From: Micractinium sp. NFX-FRZ
Taxonomy: Eukaryota; Chlorophyta; Trebouxiophyceae; Chlorellales; Chlorellaceae
Reading direction: 5' to 3'
Length of the DNA stretch: 64,000 nt
NCBI GenBank assembly: GCA_029339195.1
Contig: JAPTJF010000171.1
Coordinates: 52,596 to 116,595 of the forward strand
The position numbers were made by a program, and so were the translations under genes. Below the pieces are notes generated by a model. It was given only the letters and a program-made list of their open reading frames with translations. It was not told the origin of the DNA and did not search any database. Of this stretch, positions 24,488 through 36,000 are shown piece after piece. The first letter of the stretch is position 1, and each line of letters opens with the position of its first letter.

Positions 24488-24951
24488 ACCTGTGGCGGAC
24501 TCCTGTACCCCACAGGTGCTTTGCCTGCATCGGCGGTGGCCGTGCTGCTGCAGCAGCCAGGAGGTCATGTACAACCTTGCAGCGCCGACCAATCCCCATC
24601 GCCCCACTCTTTCCGTTCGATTTGTTCGTCTACAGCAGCTTCATGAAGATGATTCTCCGAGCAGCTCAGTAAGCGCCACGCAGGCATGAGAATCGTCTCA
24701 GCTCCGGCTGCACGGTCAGTCACACATTTGGCCGGTTACCTTCAACCATTCGTTATTCTGCTTCTGCACCTGGGGCCCGTCACCTGCGCTGCGCGCGCTC
24801 ACCCCACTGACTTCCTACAACTCGTCGGCGAAATTCCTCGGTGGTCCTGACACATTGTCAGCAACTGTGCTCGTCGTGGCAGTGGCAGGAGGGGAAACCT
24901 GACCGCAAGAGCGGGCAGTATACCGGCCTCAGAACCTCTCCTCTGGTCGCA

Positions 24952-27191
24952 ATGCAGCTAGTCGGTGAGCGAGGCATCTTAGTGATATTGGAGATAGCTG
25001 ACCGTGCCGTGCGCGAAGCGGCTCTGCGTACCTACAAGTGGGACGACGATGCTACCACGGTGTCTACTTGACCTTCCCCCCCACCTTGTCCCTCTGCTAC
25101 TTGCGCGCCTCATGTACCTTGTCTGACGACCAGAATTCCACCCGCCTTGCTGCAGAGGGGCGCGCACCTGGCGGCTTTGCACCCGCCAGTCACTTGCCGC
25201 CGCCTGAGCCACCAGTCCCAGTACCGGCGCTGCCGGCACGCTCGGGCAGCGGCTCTGGCGGCCGTGCCAGCTCTTCCAGCACCCAGGAGGCTGCAGGCAC
25301 GCCTGATGTGGAGGACAGCGGCCTGGCGCCCTCCTCGGCGCACCGGCTGTCTGCGCCGCACGCCGCCTCCGCCTCTCTAGTGCTGGCGCGCCCCGCCGCC
25401 GTCATCTCATTCAATCAGGAGCATCTCTCGGCGGCCTTGGCAGCGCAGGAGGAGGAGGACAACGAGCTGCGTGTGATCATCGACAGCAAGGAGCGGCTGC
25501 GCTGGTCGCCGCAACTGCACCAGCGCTTCTGCCAGGCGGTGGAGAGCCTGGGCGGATGCGCCGTCGCGAAGGTGTGTGCGGGAGCACGCCCCTTGGGCTG
25601 CCGGCTGTGCCCGGAGCTGCGCGGGCTGCTGGCTGGAAAAGAGACGCACAGTGCACACACGTTGTGTGGGCTGCAGGCTGAAAAAGACGCACAGTGCACA
25701 CATGCGGTGTGGCGCAGCGCTTACATGTGGCAGCTGTTTGCCTGTGCCGGTGCCGGTGCCGGTACAGCTGCTGCGCTCCCGCTGCTGGCCACTCCCCCGC
25801 CCGCTGTCGATCCTTACCCGCCCCCACCTGCCCGCCCCCGGCCCGGCTTCCCTGCAGCCCAAGGACATTGTGCAGCGCATGAACGTGCCGGGCCTGACGC
25901 TGGCGCATGTCAAGAGGTGCGGGGACGGTGCTGGGGCGTGCCGGCATGAGGGGTAATTGCGTGTGCACTCTGCCGCGCAGCATCAGTGTGGCGGCGCTAT
26001 TTTGCAGCCTACCACGGCTGCTCGGCGCCCTGGTGCCAGGCCACATGCCTTCCCAGTGCTGATGCGCTGCCGCCTGCTTCCCCCGCTTGCTTCTCCCCCT
26101 GCTGCAGCCACCTGCAAAAGTACCGGCAGCAGGAGGGCGTGACGTTTGTGGCGCACGCGCCGCGCAACGCCGCGTCGGGCATTCGGCGTGCGCACGGCGG
26201 CTACGGCGCCGCCGCCGACTCTTGGTCAGACGCGCCGGCAGCCAAGCGCTTCTGCCCAGACATGGGGGGACACCACATGAACTCCAACATAATGGCACCG
26301 CCGGCAGCCTACGGCATGGCCAGCAGCACAGCCATGTGGGGGGCCCCGCAGCAGGCGGCCGCGCCGCCGCCGCCGCCCCCTGCATCGGAACCGCTGCAGC
26401 AGTTTCTGCATGTTCTTTCCAGCGCGGCCCAGCAGCCGCACCAGCCCCCGCCCGCTCCGGCGCCCCCGTTGCAGCTGTCGCTGTCTGGGGAGGTGCCGCT
26501 GCCGGCGCTGCCGCCGATGATGCCGCCGGCGCTGGTGCAGCCGCAGCCTGGCTCGCCGCCCCTGGCACGCCGGCCCAGCGAGCAGGCCGACCGGCTGCAT
26601 GAGCTTGCTGATTTGGCGCTAGCTCAGCACGAGGAGCTGCTGGGCCGAGAGAGCACTGTGGAGGAGGCCGCGGCCGGGCTGCACGGCGTGCAGCAGCAGC
26701 TGCAGCAGGCGGCGACCGCGGTGGCCGCCGCGCAGCAGCAGCAGCAGAGCGGCGTGGCGGCGCGGGCCGACGCGCTGGCGGCGCGGCAGCAGCAGCTGAG
26801 TGCTGAGCTGTCACGCCACCTGGCGCAGCAGGCTGCCCTGCTGGAACAGCTGGACGACCTCAAGCGCTGCACCCAGGAGCTGCTGGCTTCTCCAGAGCTG
26901 CTGGCTGCCCCCGCTGCTGCCGCCCCGGCGCCAGCCACCGGCGCATATGGCGTCGTAGTGCAGCAGCAGGCAACTGAGCCTGCCGCGGCGGCAGCCCCCG
27001 CGGCAGCGCCGCCTGCTGCCGCGGAGGCGGCAGTGAACCCCCACCTGGCCAGCCTGGTTGCCATGGTGGCAGCAGCAGCCGCGGCCAACTACTCTGGCGG
27101 CGCGTGTGTGCCGGCAGCGCCGCCAGCTGTCGGGCCCGGCGATGCCGCCCTGGCGCAGCTGCAGCACCTGCTGCTGTCGGTGCGGCAGTAG
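24952..27191 (+). CDS. GARP (G2-like, SHLQKYR) transcription factor
   Basis: A DNA-binding regulator with one GARP Myb-like domain. Exons 24952-24964, 25156-25571, 25858-25916 and 26108-27191 give 523 aa with closed phases. The domain spans about residues 117-169: KERLRWSPQLHQRFCQAV, then PKDIVQRMNVPGLTLAHVK, ending SHLQKYR. The SHLQKYR signature is split across the third intron, and restoring it confirms the model. The C-terminal half is Ala/Gln-rich with a predicted coiled coil (DRLHELADLALAQHEELL and following). Plant PHR1 and Chlamydomonas PSR1 share this domain plus a coiled coil, but their typical LHEQLE motif is not obvious here, so a phosphate role is only a possibility. The 13-nt first coding exon is chosen because its phase fits; an unseen upstream start is possible. 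Confidence 0.85.
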
Positions 27192-27256
27192 GCTGGGTGG
27201 AGGGGTATGCAACCCTGCCTGGTAGTTTATCACCGCCCCCCCGCCTGCGTTGCCTC

Positions 27257-27274
27257 GCTCGCATATATGCGAGC
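27257..27274. repeat. Perfect 18-bp palindrome in GARP 3' UTR
   Basis: GCTCGCATATATGCGAGC is identical to its reverse complement. It begins 66 nt after the GARP stop codon. Confidence 0.85.
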
Positions 27275-27856
27275 ACACCCATGCTGTGCCCCATGAGAGC
27301 ATGGCGCCCGTTCCACCAACAATGCACGAAAACACTGATTTCATTTGCCTGCCCTTTTCCCTTTTCTTTGGCTGCCCCCATTTCATCGAATCCTGCCCCA
27401 ATCTTGATTCGCTGTTACATCCTTGCACGTGCGCGAGGCTGGAGCGTCCCCCACTCCCGTTATAGTCGCTGCATTTTTGACCCTGCCAGCCCGTGTGGCT
27501 TGCACCACCGCAGCACAGCACACCCTGTGTGGGGCGCTGCACCCTGTTGACTCCCCTTCAGCTTACTTGTTGTCTGCACGCGCACATGCGCAATGCCCGC
27601 TCTCTTGGCGAGACCCTTGAACCTGCCCTCTCCCTCCGTGCCGGCAGCCATCGCTGGCCCTCCCATCCACCTGCTCAACGCAATCCCTTCGAACCCCGAA
27701 GCCTGCCTGCTCTACTAACTCCTACATCTGCTCGGCCAGGTGCCAGCACTGGCACTCGCTCCCCTGCCACCCGGTTGCGTCCAACCAGACAGGCGCCGCT
27801 CGTGGCTGCTCTTCCTTCACTCGTCAGTGCGGCCGCTGTGCGGGCCACCCTTTGCT

Positions 27857-27890
27857 TGCTCACTCACTCACTCACTCACTCACCCACTCA
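27857..27890 (+). repeat. (CTCA)n microsatellite
   Basis: About eight CTCA units near the end of the GARP 3' UTR, just before the polyadenylation signal. Confidence 0.85.
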
Positions 27891-27916
27891 TGTATTAAAC
27901 ATGCCTGCATCCCTCA

Positions 27917-27921
27917 TGTAA
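27917..27921 (+). terminator. TGTAA polyadenylation signal of the GARP gene
   Basis: TGTAA at the end of a 725-nt non-coding stretch after the stop. The stretch 27192-27916 therefore reads as a long 3' UTR with no gene in it. Confidence 0.6.
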
Positions 27922-28336
27922 TACACGCCCGCACTGCGGCAGGCCAGGGAAGGAAGCTGCGATCCAGGGCACTTCAGGGAGAGGCAGGTGCGGTGCAGAG
28001 GCATGTCCACCTGGCTCCTCACCGCTCCTCCTCCAACATGGCGGGCACCGGCAACCGCTGACCGCATACCAACAGGCCCAGCCCACAAGCATTTGCAAGC
28101 GTTGTCCGTCTTTGCACCTTGGTTTCGATTCAATGTCCCTAACTCTATCCTCCATACGCCTGTCCTGCTGTTGACATCAGCACTTGGCGGCCCGGCTTGG
28201 GTCACAAACACGGCAGGCCTGCCTCTGTCGGCATGTCACCGTGCCCGTGTCCTGTTCCCTGTCCCCAGCTCCGTTCCGCGCCAATCAGTTTGTTGGCTGG
28301 CTGTTGACCCGCCAGCTTCCTCCTCGTATTGTCTTT

Positions 28337-28341
28337 TTACA
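28337..28341 (-). terminator. Minus-strand TGTAA signal of the 660-aa gene
   Basis: TTACA on the plus strand, 119 nt past the stop of the minus-strand gene at 28460. A plus-strand TGTAA lies at 28356-28360, so the convergent transcripts of this gene and the GARP gene may end close together. Confidence 0.5.
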
Positions 28342-28459
28342 TGACTACCTACTTGTGTAAAACATGTCCAGTCATCTGGGGCTGGGGAGTGTGTAGTGTG
28401 GGTGGTGCGCATCGATCAGGCCTGCTAGGTGCAGATCCCTGCTTACCAGCGCGTAAAAT

Positions 28460-31349
28460 TTACTGCAGTGCCTGGGCGCAGGGAGTGCCCAGGGGCAGCC
28501 GCTGCCGCACCGCCTCCCACTGGTCCTGCAGCCTGGCAGCCGCCTCCTTCCGCCGCCGCGCCGACTGCCCGCCAGCAGCAGGCACAGCCTGCTGCCAGCG
28601 CTGGGCAAGCTTCTGCAGCTGCAAAACCGGCAGCGCTGCGCTGCTGGTCTGTCGGTTGCCTGCACCTCCAGCGTGGCTGCAGGCACCTGAAGCATCCCCC
28701 TTTCCCTGCTGCTGCTGCTGCTGGCGTGCCTGCTGCACAATTGTGGCAAACCCTCCGCTCGCCTTGCCTGCACCCACCCGATGCCGCAGCGCTGCAGCAT
28801 TGGCTGCCGCCTTGGATCCTGCTCCTGCTGCCTCCTGCTCCTGCCGCTCCTTGAGCTGTTGTGCCGCCGCAGCGGCAGCTGCCGCGCCGGCTGCAGCTGC
28901 CTCCCGCTCTTGCTCCTGCTGCTGATTAAGCCGGCGAGTCGCTGCAGCGGCAACCTCCTGGGCATGTACCTTGGCCCACGCAGCGGCCTGCATGCGGACA
29001 GCAGGGAAGTTGGCTGCTGAGCAGATGCATTTCCAAGCCGACGGGCCCTTCACTCCCCGAGACTGTCGAACAGCAGCGCTGCCTGGGCAGGACCAACTAT
29101 GCGGGTGGGGGAGGATTACCTGCGCCAGCACCGGCACATCACTGCTGCAAGTTTGCAGCTGCTGCGGCCAGTGGCACGTCGCGACCGCACCCAATTCCCA
29201 GGGTTGTGTAGCACCCTGAAGGCTCACAGGCCTGGCCGTACCTGCGCAACCGGGCCCTTGGCGCTCTCTTGCGGCGCTGTCGCCGCAGCCGGCCCGCCAC
29301 CCCTCAGCAACTTCCTGCGCAGCCTCTCCAGCTCCTTGGCCTCGGCACGCTCAGCAGCTGCGCGCTCTGCACCGGACAGCGGGGCAAGAGGTGTGTGCAT
29401 GGGCGGGGTGTGTGGGTGTGTGCATGCAAATGATGCATCGGTGTGCCCATCCGCAGGATGGTGACATCAGTGTGCCAGGAATTGAAACACAGACCGTCGA
29501 GGCAGGGCGGAGATGCAGCCGGCTAGGGTCACGCAGGCTTGATACATGGGTCAGCCGCCCGCAGCACACGCGTGTGCCCGCATCACCTGCTGTTTTCCCC
29601 CAATCCCCCACCCCACCCCACCCGCCCACCTTCCTCCAGCTGCGTGGCCGCTCTGTTGACGGGCTTTGCTCCCACGTGCCACCTCGGGCGTGCATCTTCA
29701 TCGAGCATACTGAAGTGGCTGATGTGCCCAGCCTCCTGCTTGTTGTAGTACCTGAACGGGTGTCATGTGACACGGTGTACAGCATTGATGAGCCAGGGCA
29801 CGTGGAGAGGCAGTTGGGGAGGTCAGTGGGGCGGGAAGGGCGACGCGGCAGTGTTCCCACCCACGGCCCGGCTGCTACACAGACATATCATCACTGGGGG
29901 TTTGCCGCCTGGCTGGCTGTGGTGGGGGCCGCGTGGTGGGGGACACTCACGCCCCTCGCATGTACTCTCACACACAAACACCTGCCAGCCTGCCCCACTC
30001 ACTCACCCTTGCATCGCAGCGGCCGCGAAAATCTTGCAGGCTGTCCTGCCCGGCGGAGGCTGGTACCCCCTCACAGGCAGGTCGGGCGGCGCACGCGTCA
30101 CCATCCACGCCTGCAGCAGCGGGTCTTTGAAGCTGCCCCCCGCTGATGCCCCACTGCTGCTGCCGCTGCACCCGAGGGCTGCAGTGTCCTCTAGGGAGGG
30201 AGAGCGGTGGCCCAGGGAAGCTGTGCTGGCGCTGCCTGCGCTGCCCAGCGCGCTCAACCGGCCCTGGAGGTACTGCCGCACCTCGGCATCCTGGAAGCTG
30301 GCCAGCAGCTGCTCTGCGGCACCATCAGTGCCCCAGCCTGAGCCCCAGGCCTGCGCACCCTCTGCTCCCTCTGGCTCCTCGGCCAGTGTCTCCTCATCTC
30401 CCTCCGCCAGCGGAGTCAGGGCAGATCCCTCCAAGTGCATGCCGCCCAACTCGCTCCGGCAGGCACCAAGCCCGGCACCGGCGCACCCGCGGCTGCCAGC
30501 TGACGCGTGGCGCTCATGCCGCTCCCCCTCTGCTGCCGCCGCCTCCGCCTGCATGGCCCTCCACGCAGCGGATGCTTTCATAGCCCGCCCAATCAGGCCG
30601 CCATGCAGCAGCGCTTCGTCCCTCCCCTCATCCTCGGCTGCGCTGGCTTTGCAGGAGCTGCCAGGCCCCCGCACAGAAGTGGAGTGCAACAGCGCGCTGC
30701 CGGGGCGAGAGCCGCTGCTGCCTGGGCGGCGGGAAGAGGCCTGGCGCTCCGCTGCACAGCGCAGCTGTGGCAGCAGCTGCCCTCCAGCTGTGGCATCAAC
30801 AGCAGGGCCAGAGGCTGGGGCGCCCTTGCTGCTGGGCTCTGCAGGCAGCGCCTCCAGCTGGCCCTCAGAGGGCTGCTGCCGCCCTTGTTTCCACTGCTGC
30901 TGGTGCCACTGCTGCTGGCTGCTAGACATGCGCCGCAGCAGGGCCTGGGAGGCGTGCACCAGTGAAGAGCGGCGGGTGGTGCGCCGCTCCTGCCCATGTG
31001 CTGTGGAGCCTGCCTGGCTGGCGGCGCTGTCCAGCTGTAGCAGCAGCTTGCTGGACGCACCGGCAGCCGGGGATGCGGCCAACATGCCCTCGTCAACTGC
31101 AACAGCGAGTGCAAGCGTTGTTCAAATTCGGTCAAACAACACCGTCCAGGCTGAAGAGGCCGGCAGGCAGCGAGCGAGGGGATAGGCAGCGGCAAGCATT
31201 GTGGCAGGCTGCAGCTGGTCGCCCGGCCCACCTTTGGGGTCGCAAGATGCGCTGCTCCATCTGCCGCTGGCGGGTGGCCTGCTGCGCTGCCTCTGCAGCT
31301 GCAGCCACCACTCCCTGCCCTCAGGCGCCGGCGCTGCAGCGCCGGCCAT
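28460..31349 (-). CDS. Unrecognised 660-aa protein with Ala/Gln coiled-coil tail
   Basis: Five exons, 31349-31232, 31096-30007, 29751-29630, 29366-29242 and 28987-28460, join in phase to 660 aa. I do not recognise the family. The first ~400 residues are Ser/Ala/Gly-rich and probably disordered. The small third exon is different: compact, low in Ala, and containing YYNKQEAGHISHFSML and RPRWHVGAKPVNRA. It looks like a conserved short motif. It runs into an Arg/Glu-rich helix (ERAAAERAEAKELERLRR) and a long Ala/Gln/Glu coiled coil that ends in a basic segment (QSARRRKEAAARLQDQW). There is no signal peptide, membrane helix or catalytic motif. A structural or microtubule-associated role is a guess. 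The start is the first ATG in the open first exon; an upstream exon is not excluded. Confidence 0.7.
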
Positions 31350-32336
31350 CGCCGGCGGCGGCGGTGGTGGCAGGTGCTGGGCGCACACCAATGCGGCGGC
31401 AACTGGCTGCAGCTTGCGGCAGGTGATGTCGACCTGTTGCCCGCTGACAAAATGCCCGCCTCAGTGCGAGGCCATCGCGACTGCGCGGCCCAACCGCCGT
31501 CTGCCTCGGAGTCTCAAATTGAACCCTCCTTGTTCAAAACATCCCAAAGTACAGCAATTGGCAACCGCAGCATGCTTGGCACTCCGTTGAATCAAGGCTT
31601 GATATGTAGCGCTGGCACCGGCGCCACACGCAGCGCACAGCGGCAGGGGCCTGCGGCGTACCCTGGCTCCCGCACGCGCCCCTGCAGCTGACCTCCCGCA
31701 TAACGCCATGCATCCTCCATCCTCTCACCTTGGTATTAAACGTCTTACATCAATATGAATGCAGTGGGCATCCGCCTACTGCTGCCGCAGCACCGCCGCC
31801 GCCAATGCCTGGCCGCCACTTGGCATGGACAATGGGTCAGTGCGAGCGCTATACAGCACACGGTTGCCGCCATTTATAACGAACACACGCATACATATAT
31901 TCTGTTCTCTTGGTTGATTGGAGTTTGACCCACCAAAAGCCACCCAATGTAGACTTTATGTTCACTTGCGTGTGCTCCTGGTGGCCTTGCCAGAACGGCA
32001 GTTGCAGCTCGCTGCAGGCCACATGCGACAGTAAACCACTCTGATTAGCCCTATCCCATGCTTTTGGTACGGCTGCTTACTAGGAAATCGAGAGGCGAGT
32101 CGCAGCATCACAGGTAGTCCCAACAGAGTTGGTCAAACATTAGTGCACGCTGGGGCGCTGCCAGCACGTAGTTCGAATAATACAGAGGGCGCCGCATACA
32201 AGGGAGATCAGAAGGCACGAATGAGGCCAGACGCCAGGGGCCACTACACCGCTAATCATAGTACTGCACAAGGTGAATGCGCTCGTCATGTTAATACACT
32301 GGAAGTCGAGATCAGGACCTACCTACCTGCAGGCTT
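31350..32336. other. Intergenic: FAD gene 3' UTR and promoter of the 660-aa gene
   Basis: AT-richer DNA between two tandem minus-strand genes. A minus-strand TGTAA (TTACA at 31745-31749) would end the FAD gene's transcript about 590 nt after its stop. Open frames on the plus strand at 32143-32628 have no ATG context or homology and mirror the coding strand opposite. Confidence 0.5.
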
Positions 32337-33003
32337 TCAGGCGCTCGTCGCGTCAGCTGCCGGTGCTGCCGGCGCAAAGCGGCTGCCGACCAGCGGCAGC
32401 TGCGCCAGCCATGGCAGCAGCACGGCATGCTTCAGGACAGAAACGACCATGTGGGGAGCAAAGAAGGCGGTGGGAGGCTTGCGCATGTGGATGATACGCA
32501 CCCAATCGCAGAACACTGCAGGCAGGGGGGACGCCAGGGGGGTGCGCATGCTGAGGGGCAAGCCTTCAACAGCCCTTCAAGCTAAGGGTGACATCTTGCA
32601 CAGCGCTGAGCCGACCGTACAACTGTAGCGCTGCAGCAGCGCAGCACAGCAACCAGCAACATGGCAGCCGCAGCAGCGCACCAGCAGCAGCGCACCAGCA
32701 CCAGCAGCGCAGCAGCACCAGCGCAGCAGCAGCGCACCAGCACCGCCGCCGCCGCAGCAGCAGGAATCGCCGCCGCCGCCGCCGCAGCAGGAATCGCACC
32801 TTCCAGATCTTTTGAGGCCGCCACTGCCAGGGCCCCAAAGTATGGGCGCAGCAGGCCCGCAGTGCCTGGCACTTGGTAGTTTGAGGTGCACACGGGCCAC
32901 TTGCTGTCCTCGCTGACGGCCAGGGTCCAGGGCATCTCCACGATGGCGGCCACCCGCTGCTGGAAGGCCTGCAGGCGGACGACACACCCACAGGCCTTGA
33001 TGT

Positions 33004-33041
<38 letters not shown>

Positions 33042-36000
33042 ACAGGCGGACGACACACCCAGAGGCCCTGATTTCATGGTGCGTGTGTGTGTGTAGGGGG
33101 TGGCACCCACAGAGCTGCAGTCAAGGGCTCCGGAAACCCCTGCAGACGTCAGTCGGGGGGAGGATGGTGGCATTGGTGCATCATGCAGGCGAGTGGATGA
33201 CGGCGATGCGCCGCTGCTGGGGGGCAGAGGTTAGAAGCTTCGATGACGTCGCCATGAGTGTGCGGCGGGGATCACGAGCCTGCTCTCCAGACCTCTTGCA
33301 AGCATGCAGCAGCGGCAGTGGTCGCCAGCGCAGGGCAGGGCAGGGTGGGCCCGGCTTCCGGGTAAAGCAGGAAACGTCTGGGGGAAAGCTTGACACTGCC
33401 GCCTCCTGGCAGTCGCCTGGCACGGCAACGGTCGGCGGCGGGGCTGCTGCTGCACCCCACCCCTGCCTGCCTGCCACCCACTCACGTTTGGGAGGCCGAC
33501 GAGGGCGGCCGACAGGTTGCCGCCTGCGGCGGCCACACGCTCATCCAGCAGCTGCTTGAGAGCTTCTGACTCCAGCACACCAACAGTGATGCCCTGGCCT
33601 GCATGTCGGGTGGGAGCGGCAGTGCGAGCGGGGTTGGGTGGGTGCAAGGATGGGCAGGGGCAGTAGCTGCCCGGTACACCCAGTATCAAGCCTTGCTGCA
33701 CACTGGGAGGGAAGCGTGATAAGGCACACTGGGAGGGCAGCGTGATGAGGCAGGGACAGAGTGGCAAGCACCAGCCTCGTCGCAGGAGCAGGCAGGCGTG
33801 CGGGGCAGGCAGGCGGTGCTGCCACACGCAGGGCATGGTGATATGCTGGGCCGGGCAGCCGGCCGGCCGGTTGGCGGAGTCGAGCAGGTTTGGCTAGTAT
33901 GGCGCGCTGGAGGGCGCACGCACCATACAGGGGGTTGAACGCCACGGCTGCATCCCCCATCACCACAAAACCCGGCGGCATGTCCACCTGCGGCAGCAGG
34001 ATGGTTGGGGAGCGAAGAGGCATGCCAAGTCAGTGCAGGGCTTGGGGCCACGCCAGGCCGGGCCAGGCAGGGGAATGGAGCGACGCATCACAAAGACACA
34101 CACACCCGTCAAGAAGCGGCGGTTGAGAGCAGCCTGCAGGAGCCAAGGGGGCGTGTCGCCACCCCAACAGATGCTGCCCATGGTAATGCGGTGGTGCTAT
34201 GACCAGGCACCATAGCGTGCAGAGGCCTTGTGTGGGTGGCATTGCATGAGCTCATGACACCCCAGAGAAGCTGGATCACCTGCTCATAGCAGCGGCGCAG
34301 GTTCTTGGTGCCGAGGTAGCGGCTGACGGGGGTGAGTGGCTTGGCGCCCTGCACGGCGTGGCAGGCGGGCAGGCAAGTGCACGAAACACACTGAGCAGCG
34401 GGCCATGGGAGGCCCCTCCCCCCTCCCCCACATCGATGTTGGGAGACAGGCGCACACACGATTCAGAGGACACGAGCGCCACCTCACAGTGATCAAGAGA
34501 GGCCGGCAGCGCCGCGCCTTGAGTACCCACAAACTACAGTCCCGCCCCTCCCACCTGCCACCACACGCCATCCACTGCCCACCCCATGCCACCCCATGGC
34601 CGCCAAACCCCACCAACTGCCCACCCCATGCCACCACATGGCCCCCAAACCCCACCAAGTGCGCACCCCATGCCACCCCATGCCACACACCTCCAGCATT
34701 TGGGCGACGACCGGTGTCTTGAGTGAGCGTGCAAACTCCAGAAACTCGTCCTCATCAGTGGGCGGGTAGTCCCCTGCAACAGCACAGCAGGCCGGGTTGG
34801 GGAGGCACAGGGAATTGGTTGCCATGGCATTGGGCGACGGCAAGCAGTGTGGCACGGGGGTGGCAGGCAGCAGCGGGTGGGCAGCAGGCCGCGCGACTCG
34901 TTGGTCCGGTCCGGCCGCCAGTCGGGCGCGCGCGCCTCGCACGGGCCCCACACAAAGCGCAAGCGCCTGTGCTTGAGCTGCAGGGTGCCACGCCCACACC
35001 AACACCAGCAGCAGCAGCTCGTACCCACGCTTGCATTCATGCTGCCCACTCGCACACCAACTGTTACAGCAAGGTTACGTTACCATGCGCACCAGCAAAG
35101 CCTCCCAGGATGAGCTGCCACCTGTTGCCCTCCACTGGGATTAGCACCGCTGCACGCGTGTACGCCGGCCGCCCGCCCACCAGGGCCTGAGGGGGGAGGC
35201 GAGGGCAGGCTGAGGGGTGAGGCGGCAAGGGCAGGCAGGCGGGCTGAGGGTAGGGCAGCGGCCTGCCGCTGACTTGAGCATGCAGCGCCAACTCACTCCC
35301 GCTCAAGCGTGGCGCCTGTGCCCCATCCCCGCCCTGCCATGCGGGCTGACTGCGCCCAGCACCCCGCCCTGTACTCGCGCATGCATGCAAGCATGCACGC
35401 ACCGCGGGTGGGCCTGCGTAGTTGGCGGGGCGCTCGTAGAAGCGGGTGGCATAGCCCAGCTTGGCGTCCACCTGCAGGAGGGCAGGCGGGCAGGCACGCA
35501 GTAGGGTCGGCACACAATGGCCAAGTCAAGAAGAGGTCACAAATCAACTCCGGTCTCCGGTATTCACCTTGGGCTGTGCTGTGTGAGCCATGCCATGCTA
35601 TGCCACGCCAGACTGTGTGCACACCCCCAACCCACCCACCCCACCCACTGCCGCACCTCGAGCACGGCGGATGCCAGCCCACGCCGGCCACCTGGTGTGA
35701 GTGCATGTTTCCCTCTCAGCCGGGCTGGGCACCCCCGCCCTACCCACCAACCCGCCCCGCCCCACACGCCGCCCCACCTCGAGCACTGGCGGCTGCGCCA
35801 GCCCCGCCTGTGCCAGCCAGTCGGAGGCTCGGGAGGAGCGGCCCGAGGCGTCCACCACCAGATCGGCTGACAGGGTGCTGCCGTCCTTGAGGCGCACGCC
35901 TGCACAGCCAGCCAGTCATGACACATGACAATCAGCACGGTACGGACGATCATTCAATCGCTTTCGCAGGGTGGTGCCACCCTTGGGCGCATGCGTGCAC

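Noticed and set aside
24952..27191. Calling the GARP protein a PSR1/PHR1 phosphate regulator
   Set aside because: The DNA-binding domain fits, but the LHEQLE coiled-coil motif that defines the MYB-CC group is not visible.
32143..32628. Plus-strand open frame opposite the last monooxygenase exon
   Set aside because: The opposite strand holds a phase-closed exon with family-typical sequence; this frame has none.
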